Assembly (NCBI GenBank): GCA_018241685.1
Contig: JAFEDJ010000038.1
Span: 1 to 64,000 of the forward strand
DNA length: 64,000 bases
Source of the DNA: Pseudomonadota bacterium
GTDB lineage: Bacteria; Pseudomonadota; Gammaproteobacteria; Burkholderiales; Rhodocyclaceae
Direction of reading: 5' to 3'
Part shown: positions 25,171 to 39,551 of the stretch, in pieces
How positions within the stretch are numbered: position 1 is the first letter of the stretch
Layout of the letters: every line of letters starts with the position of its first letter
The notes under the pieces: model-generated
What the model saw: only the letters and a program-made list of their open reading frames with translations
What the model was told of the DNA's origin: nothing
The model's database searches: none
Program-made: the position numbers and the translations under genes

Positions 25171-26088
25171 ATGAAAATCCGAGTTCTCGGCTCCGCCGCC
25201 GGCGGTGGCTTTCCCCAGTGGAACTGCAACTGTGCCAACTGCCGGGGCGTACGTGCCGGCCAGGCTGGTCTGCAGCGCCGCACCCAGTCGTCCATCGCAG
25301 TAAGCGCCGACGGCGCCCGGTGGACCCTCGTCAATGCCTCGCCGGACATCCTGCAGCAATTCCAGCAATTTGCGGGCACCTGGCCCACTGAAGGCCTGCG
25401 CGGCTGCGGTATCGAATCGGTCGTCCTGGTGGACGCCCAGATCGACCACACCACCGGCCTCTACATGCTGCGCGAAAAGGGCAGCCCGTGGCCGATCTGG
25501 ACCACCGACCCGGTGTTCGAGGATCTGACCCGCGGCAACCCCATCCTGCACCTGCTCGAACACTATTGCGGCGTGGACCGCCAGCCGGTTCCGCTCGACG
25601 GCCGCAGTTTCCACCCGCAAGGCTCCGCCAGCCTGGACTGGCGCGCCATGCCGCTGCTGTCGGCGGCGCCGCCCTACTCGCCGCACCGCGGCAACCCGGT
25701 GCCCGGCGACAACATCGGCCTCACCGTCATCGACCCGGCCAGCGGCAAGCGGGTGTTCTACGCGCCCGGCCTCGCCGAAGTGGACGACGCCGTCTTCGAC
25801 GCGATGAGCAGCGCCGACTGCGTGATGGTGGACGGCACTTTCTGGACCGACGACGAGATGATCAGCCTCGGCCTCTCGAAGAAGCGCGCCCGCGACATCG
25901 GCCACCTGGCCCAGAGCGGCCCCGGCGGCATGATCGAACAACTCGGCCGCCTGCCGCGCCACGTGCGCCGCGTCCTCATCCACATCAACAACACCAACCC
26001 AATCCTCGACGAAAACTCGGCAGAACGCGCGGCCCTGACCGCTGCCGGCATCGAGGTGGCCTACGACGGCATGGAGATCGCACTGTGA
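25171..26088 (+). CDS. pqqB: PQQ biosynthesis protein PqqB
   Basis: This 305-residue metallo-beta-lactamase-fold protein begins [20 protein letters not shown], the PqqB signature with its Cys-rich CNCANC metal site. PqqB hydroxylates the Glu-Tyr derived intermediate in PQQ synthesis. The stop overlaps the pqqC start (GTGA). Confidence 0.96.
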   Translation: MKIRVLGSAAGGGFPQWNCNCANCRGVRAGQAGLQRRTQSSIAVSADGARWTLVNASPDILQQFQQFAGTWPTEGLRGCGIESVVLVDAQIDHTTGLYMLREKGSPWPIWTTDPVFEDLTRGNPILHLLEHYCGVDRQPVPLDGRSFHPQGSASLDWRAMPLLSAAPPYSPHRGNPVPGDNIGLTVIDPASGKRVFYAPGLAEVDDAVFDAMSSADCVMVDGTFWTDDEMISLGLSKKRARDIGHLAQSGPGGMIEQLGRLPRHVRRVLIHINNTNPILDENSAERAALTAAGIEVAYDGMEIAL

Positions 26089-26813
26089 GCCAAGACCAAC
26101 TTCGCCCCTGGACACCCGAAGAGTTCGAAGCGCAGCTGCGCGACAAGGGCGCCGCGTACCACATCCACCATCCCTTCAACGTCATGCTCAACACCGGCAA
26201 GGCCACGCGTGAGCAGATCCAGGGCTGGGTGGCCAACCGCTACTACTACCAGATCATCATCCCGCAGAAGGACGCCGCGGTGATGTCCAACTGTCCGGAC
26301 CGGGAAGTGCGTCGGGAGTGGATCCAGCGCATCCTCGACCATGATGGCCACGGCGACGACGCCGGCGGCATCGAAGCCTGGCTGCGCCTCGGCCAAGCGG
26401 TCGGCCTCAGCCGCGAGGAGATCGTCGACCAGCGCCACGTGATTCCCGCGGTGCGCTTCGCCTGTGACGCCTACCTCAACTTCTGCCGCCAGCGCCCGTG
26501 GCAGGAGTCCGTGTGCTCCAGCCTCACCGAGCTGTTCGCCCCCACCATCCACAAGCAGCGCCTGGCCAACTGGCCGGAGCACTACCCGTGGATCGAGTCC
26601 GACGGCCTGCAGTACTTCCGCAACCGGGTCACCCAGGCCCGCCGCGACGTGGAACAAGGCCTGGCGATCACCCTCGGCTACTTCGACACCCGCACCGCCC
26701 AGCTCCGCGCCCTCGACATCCTCAAGTTCAAGCTCGACATCCTGTGGTCGATGAACGACGCGATGATGGTCAAGTACGGCCTGGAAGGCGGCGTGCAGGA
26801 CGCTGCCCAATGA
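26085..26813 (+). CDS. pqqC: Pyrroloquinoline-quinone synthase PqqC
   Basis: This 242-residue cofactor-free oxidase performs the final ring closure and eight-electron oxidation that yields PQQ. Its GTG start at 26085 overlaps the pqqB stop. [20 protein letters not shown] near the N-terminus and [20 protein letters not shown] match the all-helical PqqC family; the active-site H-x-x-x-P region is [14 protein letters not shown]. The stop overlaps the pqqD start (ATGA). Confidence 0.96.
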   Translation: MSQDQLRPWTPEEFEAQLRDKGAAYHIHHPFNVMLNTGKATREQIQGWVANRYYYQIIIPQKDAAVMSNCPDREVRREWIQRILDHDGHGDDAGGIEAWLRLGQAVGLSREEIVDQRHVIPAVRFACDAYLNFCRQRPWQESVCSSLTELFAPTIHKQRLANWPEHYPWIESDGLQYFRNRVTQARRDVEQGLAITLGYFDTRTAQLRALDILKFKLDILWSMNDAMMVKYGLEGGVQDAAQ

Positions 26814-27163
26814 GCACCGTCGGCGCCCGGCCGGCCATCAACCGGCTGTTCCGCTTCCAGTGGGAGCCGGCCCAGCAGGCCCACGTGCTGCTGTACCCGG
26901 AAGGCATGGTCAAGCTCAACCAGAGCGCCGGCGAGATCCTCAAGCGCTGCGACGGTGAGCGCAGCGTGCAGGAGATCGTCGCCGACCTCGAAGCTGCGTT
27001 CAACGCCAGCGGCCTGACCGCTGACGTGGAGGCCTTCCTCAAGATGGCCGACGAACAGAACTGGATCGAATGGAGTCCCACGGCCCCCACGCGCCCTTCG
27101 GTCGCTGCCCCCCAAGGGGGTGCAGGTCTTCCTTGGGACGGCCCGGCGGAAGACCTGCCATGA
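26810..27163 (+). CDS. pqqD: PqqD peptide chaperone with C-terminal extension
   Basis: This 117-residue protein delivers PqqA to PqqE. The RRE core spans about residues 8-90 ([40 protein letters not shown]). Typical PqqD is about 90 residues; the extra 25 or so are encoded by an inverted-repeat sequence (27079-27158) of intergenic type. The start at 26810 overlaps the pqqC stop and the stop overlaps the pqqE start, so all three genes are translationally coupled. Confidence 0.93.
   Translation: MSTVGARPAINRLFRFQWEPAQQAHVLLYPEGMVKLNQSAGEILKRCDGERSVQEIVADLEAAFNASGLTADVEAFLKMADEQNWIEWSPTAPTRPSVAAPQGGAGLPWDGPAEDLP
27122..27158 (+). promoter_or_regulatory. Hairpin overlapping the pqqE ribosome binding site
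   Basis: GCAGGTCTTCC (27122-27132) and GGAAGACCTGC (27148-27158) are perfect 11-bp inverted repeats around a 15-nt loop. The right arm contains GGAAG, the only ribosome binding site for pqqE (ATG at 27160). Upstream, GCCCCCCAAGGGGG (27106 onward) forms another small palindrome. The whole resembles dispersed intergenic repeats of betaproteobacteria, as far as I recall them. Confidence 0.6.
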
Positions 27164-28296
27164 CTACAACGACTTCGCTGCTTGTCCCCCGCCGCCCCGG
27201 CCCCCTGTGGCTGTTGGCCGAAGTCACCTACCGCTGTCCGCTGCACTGCGCCTTCTGCTACAACCCGGTGGATTTCGCCCAGGCCGGACCGGAACTGGCG
27301 ACGGAAGACTGGCTGAAGGTGATCCGTGAGGCGCGGGAGATGGGCGCCGCCCAGTTCGGCATCTCGGGCGGCGAGCCGCTGCTCCGCGACGACATCGAGA
27401 TCCTCGTCGACGAAGCCCGCAAGCTGGGCTTCTACACCAACCTGATCACCTCCGGCGTGGGCCTCACCGAAGGGCGCCTGGCTGCCCTCAAGGAGGCCGG
27501 ACTGGACCACATCCAGCTGTCCTTCCAGGACGCCACCCGCGAAGCCAACGACCTCATCACCAACACCCGCACCTTCGAACTGAAGCGCAAGGTGGCGGCG
27601 ATGACCAAGGCCGCCGGCTACCCGACGGTGATCAACTGCGTGCTGCACCGGACCAACATCGACCACCTCGACCGCATCATCGAAATGGCCGTCGAGATCG
27701 GTGCCGAATACCTGGAGCTGGCCAACACCCAGTACCACGGCTGGGCCTTCCTCAACCGGGAGGCGCTGATGCCCACCGCCGCCCAGTTGGCCGAAGCCGA
27801 GGCCGTCACCGAACGCTGGAAGGCCAAGCTCGGCAAGAAGATGCGCATCCTCTTCGTGACGCCGGACTACCAGTCGAAGAAGCCCAAAAAATGCATGAAC
27901 GGCTGGGGCGAAGTCTTCCTGTCCGTCACCCCGGATGGCCTGGCCCTGCCCTGCCACACCGCCCGCATGCTGCCGGGCCTCGAATTCCCGGATGTACGCG
28001 AGCATACGCTGGACTGGATCTGGCACGAGTCGCCGCTGTTCAACCGCTTCCGCGGCACCGCCTGGCTGCCCGAAACCTGCCAGAGCTGCGAAGACAAGGA
28101 GAAGGACCACGGCGGCTGCCGCTGCCAGGCCTTCATGCTGACCGGCAACGCCGACGCCACCGACCCGGTGTGTCCCAAGTCGCCGGACCACGCGCTGATC
28201 GACGCCGCGCTGGCCAAGGCCGAGCAGGCCGCCACCGTAAAGCCGCTGGTCTTCCGCGACCCAAAGAACTCCCGCGCCCTCGATCGAGCGTTTTGA
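27160..28296 (+). CDS. pqqE: Radical SAM PqqA peptide cyclase PqqE
   Basis: This 378-residue enzyme forms the carbon-carbon bond between Glu16 and Tyr20 of PqqA. The radical SAM cluster is in RCPLHCAFCYNP (Cys26, Cys30, Cys33). A C-terminal SPASM region with LPCHTARMLPG and CQSCEDKEKDHGGCRC binds auxiliary iron-sulfur clusters. The ATG at 27160 overlaps the pqqD stop; the frame is open upstream but that reading lies in pqqD. It is the last pqq gene in the operon. Confidence 0.96.
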   Translation: MTTTTSLLVPRRPGPLWLLAEVTYRCPLHCAFCYNPVDFAQAGPELATEDWLKVIREAREMGAAQFGISGGEPLLRDDIEILVDEARKLGFYTNLITSGVGLTEGRLAALKEAGLDHIQLSFQDATREANDLITNTRTFELKRKVAAMTKAAGYPTVINCVLHRTNIDHLDRIIEMAVEIGAEYLELANTQYHGWAFLNREALMPTAAQLAEAEAVTERWKAKLGKKMRILFVTPDYQSKKPKKCMNGWGEVFLSVTPDGLALPCHTARMLPGLEFPDVREHTLDWIWHESPLFNRFRGTAWLPETCQSCEDKEKDHGGCRCQAFMLTGNADATDPVCPKSPDHALIDAALAKAEQAATVKPLVFRDPKNSRALDRAF

Positions 28297-28443
28297 TGCG
28301 TCCGGAAGCGGCTTCCCCGCGCGAGCACTGACACAGCCGTTTCCCGACGCCCCGCCGCGGACTCATCCCGCGGGGCGCTGCCGCCGCCCGGCCAAGCCGG
28401 GCCCCCATGTTAGAATCCCGCCGATTCCGGCCGCCGATTCGTC

Positions 28444-28929
28444 ATGCATTTCTCCCACCTTCGTCCTTCCCTGTTCGCCGTGCTGGCTGCCTGCACCCTG
28501 GGCGCCTGCTCCACCCTGAAACCCGACGCACCGGCGGAAAAGAACGCCCCGGCCCGGCACGAGGCAACGGAGGATGCCAGTGGCAGCAAGCCTGCTCCGG
28601 CTCCCACTCCGGCACCGCGCCCGCGGCCGCCGCGGAGCGACAAGCCCAAGCAGGACAAGACGGACCGGGCTACACCCAAGGGCGAAGCCGCCGTGGAAGA
28701 AGCGCCTGCAGCGCCGGCCGCCGACCCCCCCCTCAACGGCCCCCTGTGGCTGACCCTGTGCAAGCAGCGCCAGACCGAGGCCGGCATCATCCGCTGCGAC
28801 GCAGACGAGCTGCTGGTCCGCCCGTCCGCCCAGGTCAAGATCTTCACGCGCGACCCGGCAGCCACCGGGCGCGGCATCCAGCTGCGCAAGGGCCTGCCCA
28901 GCAAGTACCGCTTCTTCGTCGTTCCGTAA
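28444..28929 (+). CDS. Hypothetical lipoprotein
   Basis: This 161-residue protein has a signal peptide and a lipobox, LGAC, with Cys22 as the lipidation site. Residues 25-100 are a Pro/Ala/Lys-rich low-complexity linker. The C-terminal 55 residues (LNGPLWLTLCKQRQTEAGII followed by RCDADELLVR) form a small globular part with two cysteines. I do not recognise a family. It should be anchored to the outer membrane. Confidence 0.6.
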   Translation: MHFSHLRPSLFAVLAACTLGACSTLKPDAPAEKNAPARHEATEDASGSKPAPAPTPAPRPRPPRSDKPKQDKTDRATPKGEAAVEEAPAAPAADPPLNGPLWLTLCKQRQTEAGIIRCDADELLVRPSAQVKIFTRDPAATGRGIQLRKGLPSKYRFFVVP

Positions 28930-28971
28930 ACACCCCCTCCCGCAACACCCCTGCAACACGGCGCAGGTTGA

Positions 28972-29475
28972 ATGGCGGCCACGGCGCACCGGCGCCGTCA
29001 CTCGGGAGGATGTGCCACGGAACCGATCACCATCGACCTGCTGCAGCCCGACGACCACGCGGGCCGCGAAGCCGCCACCACTGTATTGCTGGCGTCCTTC
29101 GACAATCCGCAGCGTTACGACCAGGCCCGCATCGCGGCCCAGCTGGTCTCCGCCGAAGCGCCGTTCTACCGCCACTTCTTCGTTGCCCGCCGCGGCGACG
29201 AGATCCTCGGCGCGGGCGGCATCAAGGCTGCCGACTGGGCCATCGACACCCACATCCTGTACATGTCGGCGGTGGCCGAGCACGTGCGCGGCCAGGGCAT
29301 CGCCCGCGGGCTGATCGCCGCACGCATCGCGTGGGTCATGGAGAACTTCCCCAGCGGCCGCCTGCTGGTATCCACCGCCCGCACGGGCCGCTTCAACCGG
29401 CTGGGCTTCCGTGTCGTCGGCAAATACGAAGCCGACGGCCGCCGCCTGATGATGCTGGAGTTCAAACGCACCTGA
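28972..29475 (+). CDS. GNAT-family acetyltransferase, start uncertain
   Basis: The 167-residue frame carries a GNAT fold: FFVARRGDEILGAGGIKAAD, then YMSAVAEHVRGQGIARGLIA with the acetyl-CoA pyrophosphate loop R-G-Q-G-I-A, and TGRFNRLGFRVVGKYEADGR. The ATG at 28972 lacks a strong ribosome binding site. The best Shine-Dalgarno, GGGAGG (29004-29009), is followed in frame only by ACG at 29017, which would start just before the GNAT domain. The substrate is unknown. Confidence 0.7.
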   Translation: MAATAHRRRHSGGCATEPITIDLLQPDDHAGREAATTVLLASFDNPQRYDQARIAAQLVSAEAPFYRHFFVARRGDEILGAGGIKAADWAIDTHILYMSAVAEHVRGQGIARGLIAARIAWVMENFPSGRLLVSTARTGRFNRLGFRVVGKYEADGRRLMMLEFKRT

Positions 29476-29601
29476 GGCGGGTTAAAAATGCATTTCGAAT
29501 CTTGATTCCACATCCCTGAAGACTATTCTTCCCCGGAACGGCTGCACGCGCCGACGCGACGGCTGCGGTCCGCAACGACAACAACAAGGGGGAGAGAGAT
29601 C

Positions 29602-35151
<5,550 letters not shown>

Positions 35152-35315
35152 ATTCTCATAATGGCTGGCGCCCAGCGGCCCGGCGCCAGGGACCCGTTTG
35201 TCCTAAGATCAATCTTGAATAAGGTTTAAAGAATAAGATTTCAAGAAAATAATCGTTCTGCTTGGATATGCGCATTTGGCAAACTTTCTGCTTCAAATTG
35301 CACAGAAAGTTCGTC

Positions 35316-36338
35316 ATGAAAGTTCGTTTTGCCCTCAAGACTGTCATCGCAGCCATCGCGCTCGCCGGAACCGTGGGCGCGGCCTTCGCTGAACAGCTCA
35401 AGGTCGGCTATCTGCCGGCCACCGGGCACGCCAAATTCTTCGTCGCCAAGGAGCAAGGCCTGTTCGCCAAGGAAGGGCTGGATGTCGAACTGGTCGAGTT
35501 CCAAAACTCCGCTGACGGCCTCAACGCCATCATCGCAGGCAAGCTGGACACCGGCGCCTTTGGCACCACCGGGCCGATTGCCCACCTGTCGAAAGGCACC
35601 AAGCTCAAGATCATCGGCGGCGTGATGGGTGGCGACGCAGCCCTCGTCGCCAGCGCAGCCAATGCCGGCAAGATCAAGGGCATCGCCGACCTGAAGGGCA
35701 AGAAGGTCGCAACGGTCCGCATGGCGTCCGGCGACGCAGTCCTGCGCGGCGCGCTGAAGGACAAGGGTCTCAACTGGAAGACCGACCTGCAGATTTTCGA
35801 ACTGAAGAACCCGTCGGCGGTGATCGAAGCCGTCAAGTCCGGTCAGGTTGATGTCGGCCTCGTGTGGGGCCCTCACGACCTGCGTGCCGAAGACCAGGGG
35901 CTTAAAGTCGTCATCCATTCCACCGACCTGCAACGCGGCCATCCGTGCTGCCGCCTCGTGATTACCGAGGCCAGTGCAAAGAACCCGGCGACCTGGGAGA
36001 AATTCCTGCGCGCTATGCTGAAGGCCGAGCGCTTCGCGGCGGAGAACAAGAAGGAGACGATCGAGTCGATCGCCAAGTACGTCAAGCTTGACCAGCAACT
36101 GCTGTGGCGTGGCTATTACTCCGAGTATCTCGATCAATCCACCGATCCGGATGCCAAGGGCGTCAAGCACTTTGCCGAGGTCATGACAAACAGCGAGTTC
36201 ATCACCAAGGCACCGGATCTCTCCGCCGGCATCGATGCCAGCCTGTATGAAAAGGTGCTCAACCAGCTCGTCAAGGAAAATCCCAACGACGCCTACTGGA
36301 AAAAACTGCAGAAAGACTTCAAGCGGAAGAATGCCTGA
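35316..36338 (+). CDS. ABC transporter substrate-binding protein (SsuA/NrtA/TauA type)
   Basis: This 340-residue periplasmic binding protein starts MKVRFALKTVIAAIALAGTV, a signal peptide ending AFA before EQLKVGYLPATGHAKFFVAK. That mature start, and FQNSADGLNAIIAGKLDTGA, are typical of the NMT1/THI5-like family that binds sulfonates, taurine, nitrate or thiamine precursors. The frame is open to 35262 but the signal peptide fixes the start at 35316. It is the first gene of a nine-gene operon ending in O-acetylhomoserine sulfhydrylase, so an organosulfur ligand is likely. Confidence 0.88.
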   Translation: MKVRFALKTVIAAIALAGTVGAAFAEQLKVGYLPATGHAKFFVAKEQGLFAKEGLDVELVEFQNSADGLNAIIAGKLDTGAFGTTGPIAHLSKGTKLKIIGGVMGGDAALVASAANAGKIKGIADLKGKKVATVRMASGDAVLRGALKDKGLNWKTDLQIFELKNPSAVIEAVKSGQVDVGLVWGPHDLRAEDQGLKVVIHSTDLQRGHPCCRLVITEASAKNPATWEKFLRAMLKAERFAAENKKETIESIAKYVKLDQQLLWRGYYSEYLDQSTDPDAKGVKHFAEVMTNSEFITKAPDLSAGIDASLYEKVLNQLVKENPNDAYWKKLQKDFKRKNA

Positions 36339-37126
36339 TGGCTGCTGAGCTACGGCTGGAAGGCGTCGACTTTTCCTATGAGGAGACGACGCCGATCCTG
36401 GAAAAAATCGACCTCACTGTCCCAGCAGGGCAGTTCGTCTGCCTGCTGGGCTCCAGCGGCTCCGGCAAATCCACGCTCTTGCGGCTGCTGGCTGGGCTGC
36501 AGTTTCCCCGCCACGGCCAGCTGAGCTGGAACGGCCAGCCCATCACCGGCCCGAGCCTCGAACGCGGCGTCGTGTTTCAGGACTACGCCCTGTTTCCGTG
36601 GATGTCGGTGGTGGACAACATTGCCATCGCCATTGGCAAGGCTCAGCCCAAGGCCCGCAAAGCCGAGCGGCGGGAGCAGGCCGAAGCGTGCCTCGTGAAG
36701 GTCGGGCTGGAGAACGCCATCGGGCAGTATCCCTTCGAGCTGTCCGGCGGCATGCGCCAGCGCGCCGCCATTGCCCGCGCGCTGGCCCTGCGCTCACCGG
36801 TGCTGCTGATGGACGAGCCCTTCGGGGCACTCGACCCCACCAACCGCGCCCGCCTGCAGGATCTGTTGCTCGAAATCTGGGAAACGGAAGTACCGCGGAA
36901 GACCCTTGTCTTCGTCACCCACGACATCGACGAGGCGCTCTACCTCGGCGATCGCATCGTCGTTCTCGGCTCCACGCCCGGTCGCTTGATTGCCGACCTG
37001 CCAGTCGGCTTTCCGCGCCATCGCGAACGGCGAGCGCTGTTCGACAACGCGGAGTTCCACGCCCTGCGCGAATCCATTGCCGAGACCCTCGCCGCAGACA
37101 CGCTGCGCCAGCTGGTCGCCGCCTAA
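36338..37126 (+). CDS. ABC transporter ATP-binding protein (SsuB type)
   Basis: This 262-residue ATPase has Walker A LLGSSGSGKST (residues 37-47), Q loop VFQDYALFPW, signature ELSGGMRQRAAIARAL and Walker B VLLMDEPFGALD. The sequence is of the nitrate/sulfonate/bicarbonate importer class. Its ATG overlaps the last base of the binding-protein stop (TGATG), indicating coupling. Confidence 0.92.
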   Translation: MAAELRLEGVDFSYEETTPILEKIDLTVPAGQFVCLLGSSGSGKSTLLRLLAGLQFPRHGQLSWNGQPITGPSLERGVVFQDYALFPWMSVVDNIAIAIGKAQPKARKAERREQAEACLVKVGLENAIGQYPFELSGGMRQRAAIARALALRSPVLLMDEPFGALDPTNRARLQDLLLEIWETEVPRKTLVFVTHDIDEALYLGDRIVVLGSTPGRLIADLPVGFPRHRERRALFDNAEFHALRESIAETLAADTLRQLVAA

Positions 37127-37138
37127 AGGAATCAACAC

Positions 37139-37996
37139 ATGTCAGAAACGCTCACCGCCCCGCCGCGGGGGACGCCTGTTGCCGGCGCTCCCGGTGATCG
37201 GCAGCCCGAACGCACGACATCCGCGCCACGCCGGGCCGCGTCCGTTCCGTCCGCGCTGCTGGCCATCCTGCAAGGCTCAATCGTGTGGATCATCCTGCTG
37301 GCCCTGTGGTTTGCAGCTGCCAAGTATTTTCCGCTTGGCGACAACCCCTTGATTCCAAGCCCTCAACGTACCGTTCTTGCGCTGCAGGAATCTCTTCCCG
37401 AGTTATGGGAAGGCACGCTGTCGTCCTTCTCGATCCTGATCCCCGGCCTGCTGCTTGCCACCTTGCTGGGCATCATTTCCGGCATTTACGTCGGCTCGTC
37501 CGCCCTACTGCAGCGGATCTTCTTTCCCTTCGCACGTGTTGCCGCACCGGTGCCGCCGACCGTCTATGTGCCCTATGCGATTGCCGTGCTGCCCACCTTC
37601 AAGCTGTCGGCGATCTTCGTGGTGTTCATCGGAGCCTTCTGGCCGATCTTCCAGAACACGGCCGCCGGTGCCCACGCGCTCGAAAGCCGCTATCGGGACA
37701 ACGCCAGGATCCTTGGCTTGAACAGCCACGAGTTCCACTGGAAGGTCGTCTTCCCCGCGGCGCTGCCGCATATCTTCTCCGGCATGGCCGTGGGCTTGGG
37801 ATTCGCTTTCATCCTGCTCACCGTCGCCGAGCTGTTCGGCGCCAACGCCGGTCTCGGACGCTTCGTCCAGTATTACGCCGACTTCGCCGACTACCCGAAG
37901 ATGGTCGCCGGCATCCTGTACACCGGCGTCGTTACCTACCTCGCGATGAGCGGCCTCGAGGCCATCAAACGCCGGGCGCTGTTCTGGCACCGCTGA
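37139..37996 (+). CDS. ABC transporter permease (SsuC type)
   Basis: This 285-residue inner-membrane permease has about six helices after a Pro/Arg-rich cytoplasmic N-terminus. The EAA loop region ARILGLNSHEFHWKVVFPAA followed by LPHIFSGMAVGLG marks the ATPase contact. It starts 12 bp after the ATPase gene with AAGGAA upstream. Together with the two preceding genes it completes the importer. Confidence 0.92.
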   Translation: MSETLTAPPRGTPVAGAPGDRQPERTTSAPRRAASVPSALLAILQGSIVWIILLALWFAAAKYFPLGDNPLIPSPQRTVLALQESLPELWEGTLSSFSILIPGLLLATLLGIISGIYVGSSALLQRIFFPFARVAAPVPPTVYVPYAIAVLPTFKLSAIFVVFIGAFWPIFQNTAAGAHALESRYRDNARILGLNSHEFHWKVVFPAALPHIFSGMAVGLGFAFILLTVAELFGANAGLGRFVQYYADFADYPKMVAGILYTGVVTYLAMSGLEAIKRRALFWHR

Positions 37997-38008
37997 CTGG
38001 AGAACCCC

Positions 38009-38545
38009 ATGAGATTCCACCTTCCCTCCTCGATGGCCGCCCTGCTCCTGGCCGGCCTGGCAGCAAGCGGCACGGCCAGTGCGGCCCTGTTCGAACGCTC
38101 CACCAACGACCTGCAAACGGAAGTCCGTTCCGCTGCCGCCAAGGGACGCCAGCTCGCCGTCCTGCTAACCATGCCCGACTGCCCCGGCTGCCGGGAAATG
38201 GAGAAAAAGGTCTTTCACGACGCAGCGCTCGAAAAATCCTTCGCCGCGCAATTCGCCAGTACCCGTGTGGACATCACCCAGGAAAGCAGCTTGATCGAAC
38301 CGTCCGGCAAGACGTCGTCGCCAGCCCAGTGGGCCACCCGCCTGCACGCCGTCGGCACGCCGTCCTTTGTCTTTCTCGATGGACAAGGGCAGGTCCTGTA
38401 CCGCTACACCGGCGCACTCACTGCCAAGGATTTCCGCCAGCTGACCAAGTACGTCGCCGGTGGGCACTACGAACACCATCGGTTCCAGCCTTCCGCATCC
38501 GGGCAGACCAGTGAAGTCCATGCTGGATCGGCCCATCAACACTAA
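38009..38545 (+). CDS. Exported thioredoxin-like protein
   Basis: This 178-residue protein has a signal peptide (MRFHLPSSMAALLLAGLAAS ... ASA) and a thioredoxin fold with the active site CPGC (Cys58, Cys61) in LLTMPDCPGCREMEKKVF. The cis-proline region is VGTPSFVFLDGQGQ. It resembles SoxW-type periplasmic thioredoxins. A Cys-x-x-Cys redox protein inside an organosulfur uptake operon could reduce disulfide substrates before import. It starts 12 bp after the permease gene with GGAG upstream. Confidence 0.85.
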   Translation: MRFHLPSSMAALLLAGLAASGTASAALFERSTNDLQTEVRSAAAKGRQLAVLLTMPDCPGCREMEKKVFHDAALEKSFAAQFASTRVDITQESSLIEPSGKTSSPAQWATRLHAVGTPSFVFLDGQGQVLYRYTGALTAKDFRQLTKYVAGGHYEHHRFQPSASGQTSEVHAGSAHQH

Positions 38546-38558
38546 CCGGATCAAGCAA

Positions 38559-39551
38559 ATGTCACGCAACAAGATACTGTCGCTGGCCGAGGCCGTTAAA
38601 CGCTACAGCTGGGACGGCATGCAATACGCCAGCGGCGCGGCCCTGCCGGTCGGCTCCGACGCCGTCGTCTTCGGGCGGGAACTGCTGCGCCAGCAGCGCC
38701 GTCATCTGCACGCCCTGTTCCACTGCAACACCCAGCAGTTGAACCTGCTGGCAGCTGCCGGCGCGGTCGACAAGGCGGAATGCGGCTTTTCCGGACTGGA
38801 AGTGTTCGGCTTCGCCAATGGCCTGCGCCGCGCCGTGGAATCCGGGCAGCTGGCGCTGGAAGACTACTCCAACCTGTCGTTCAACCTGCGCCTGCTGGCC
38901 GGCGCGATGAACTGGCCCTTCGCCCCGGCGACGGTCAATATTGGCTCGGACATTCAGTGGCGCAGTGCCTTCGCGCCAGACGAACAGCCCGCAAAGCACA
39001 AGATCCCCACCGTCACCGACCCCTTCAGCGGTCGCGAAGTGGGCGCCCTCAGCCCCCTGCAGCCGGACGTGGCCGCCATCCATGTGTCCCTGGCCGACCC
39101 GCTCGGCAACGCGATCATGCTGGGGACTGAATGGAGCCGTTTCGAGCTGTCCCGCGCCGCCAAGAAGGTCGTGCTGATCGCCGATGCCATCGTCGACACG
39201 GCCTGCATGCGCCAGTTTCCGAACCTGGTCCGCATTCCCGACATCATCGTCGAGGCGGTTGTTTACTGGCCGCTCGCCGCCTGGCCGCAATCCTCGCCCG
39301 GCTTCTACGACGTGGACGAGGCGCACATGAAGGCAATGAACAAGGCCCTGGCAAGCGCCGAAGGCACGGCCGAGTACATCAAGCGCTACGTCGAAGGCTA
39401 CAGCGACATCGACAGCTACCTCGACATGATCGGCCGCGACACCGTCGAGCAGCTGTCGCAAACCGAAACCGCCTTCCTGCTCGATCCATTCCGCAAGTGG
39501 ATCAAGACCCCGGATGAAATCGCCGCCCTCAGCGCAGGAGAGAACCCATGA
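38559..39551 (+). CDS. CoA-transferase subunit A (GctA/IpdA-like)
   Basis: This 330-residue protein is the alpha subunit of a class I CoA-transferase. Start MSRNKILSLAEAVKRYSWDG at 38559 is supported by its position 13 bp after the thioredoxin gene; the frame is open upstream within that gene. AECGFSGLEVFGFANGLRRA and VDTACMRQFPNLVRIPDIIV fit the glutaconate-CoA-transferase branch. It would activate a carboxylic acid to its CoA thioester together with subunit B, whose ATG overlaps its stop. The IpdAB hydrolase family is a close alternative. Confidence 0.85.
   Translation: MSRNKILSLAEAVKRYSWDGMQYASGAALPVGSDAVVFGRELLRQQRRHLHALFHCNTQQLNLLAAAGAVDKAECGFSGLEVFGFANGLRRAVESGQLALEDYSNLSFNLRLLAGAMNWPFAPATVNIGSDIQWRSAFAPDEQPAKHKIPTVTDPFSGREVGALSPLQPDVAAIHVSLADPLGNAIMLGTEWSRFELSRAAKKVVLIADAIVDTACMRQFPNLVRIPDIIVEAVVYWPLAAWPQSSPGFYDVDEAHMKAMNKALASAEGTAEYIKRYVEGYSDIDSYLDMIGRDTVEQLSQTETAFLLDPFRKWIKTPDEIAALSAGENP

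Noticed and set aside
28330..28385. Terminator after pqqE
   Set aside because: A GC-rich inverted repeat (GCCCCGC/GCGGGGC) exists but no T run follows and pairing is limited to 7 bp.
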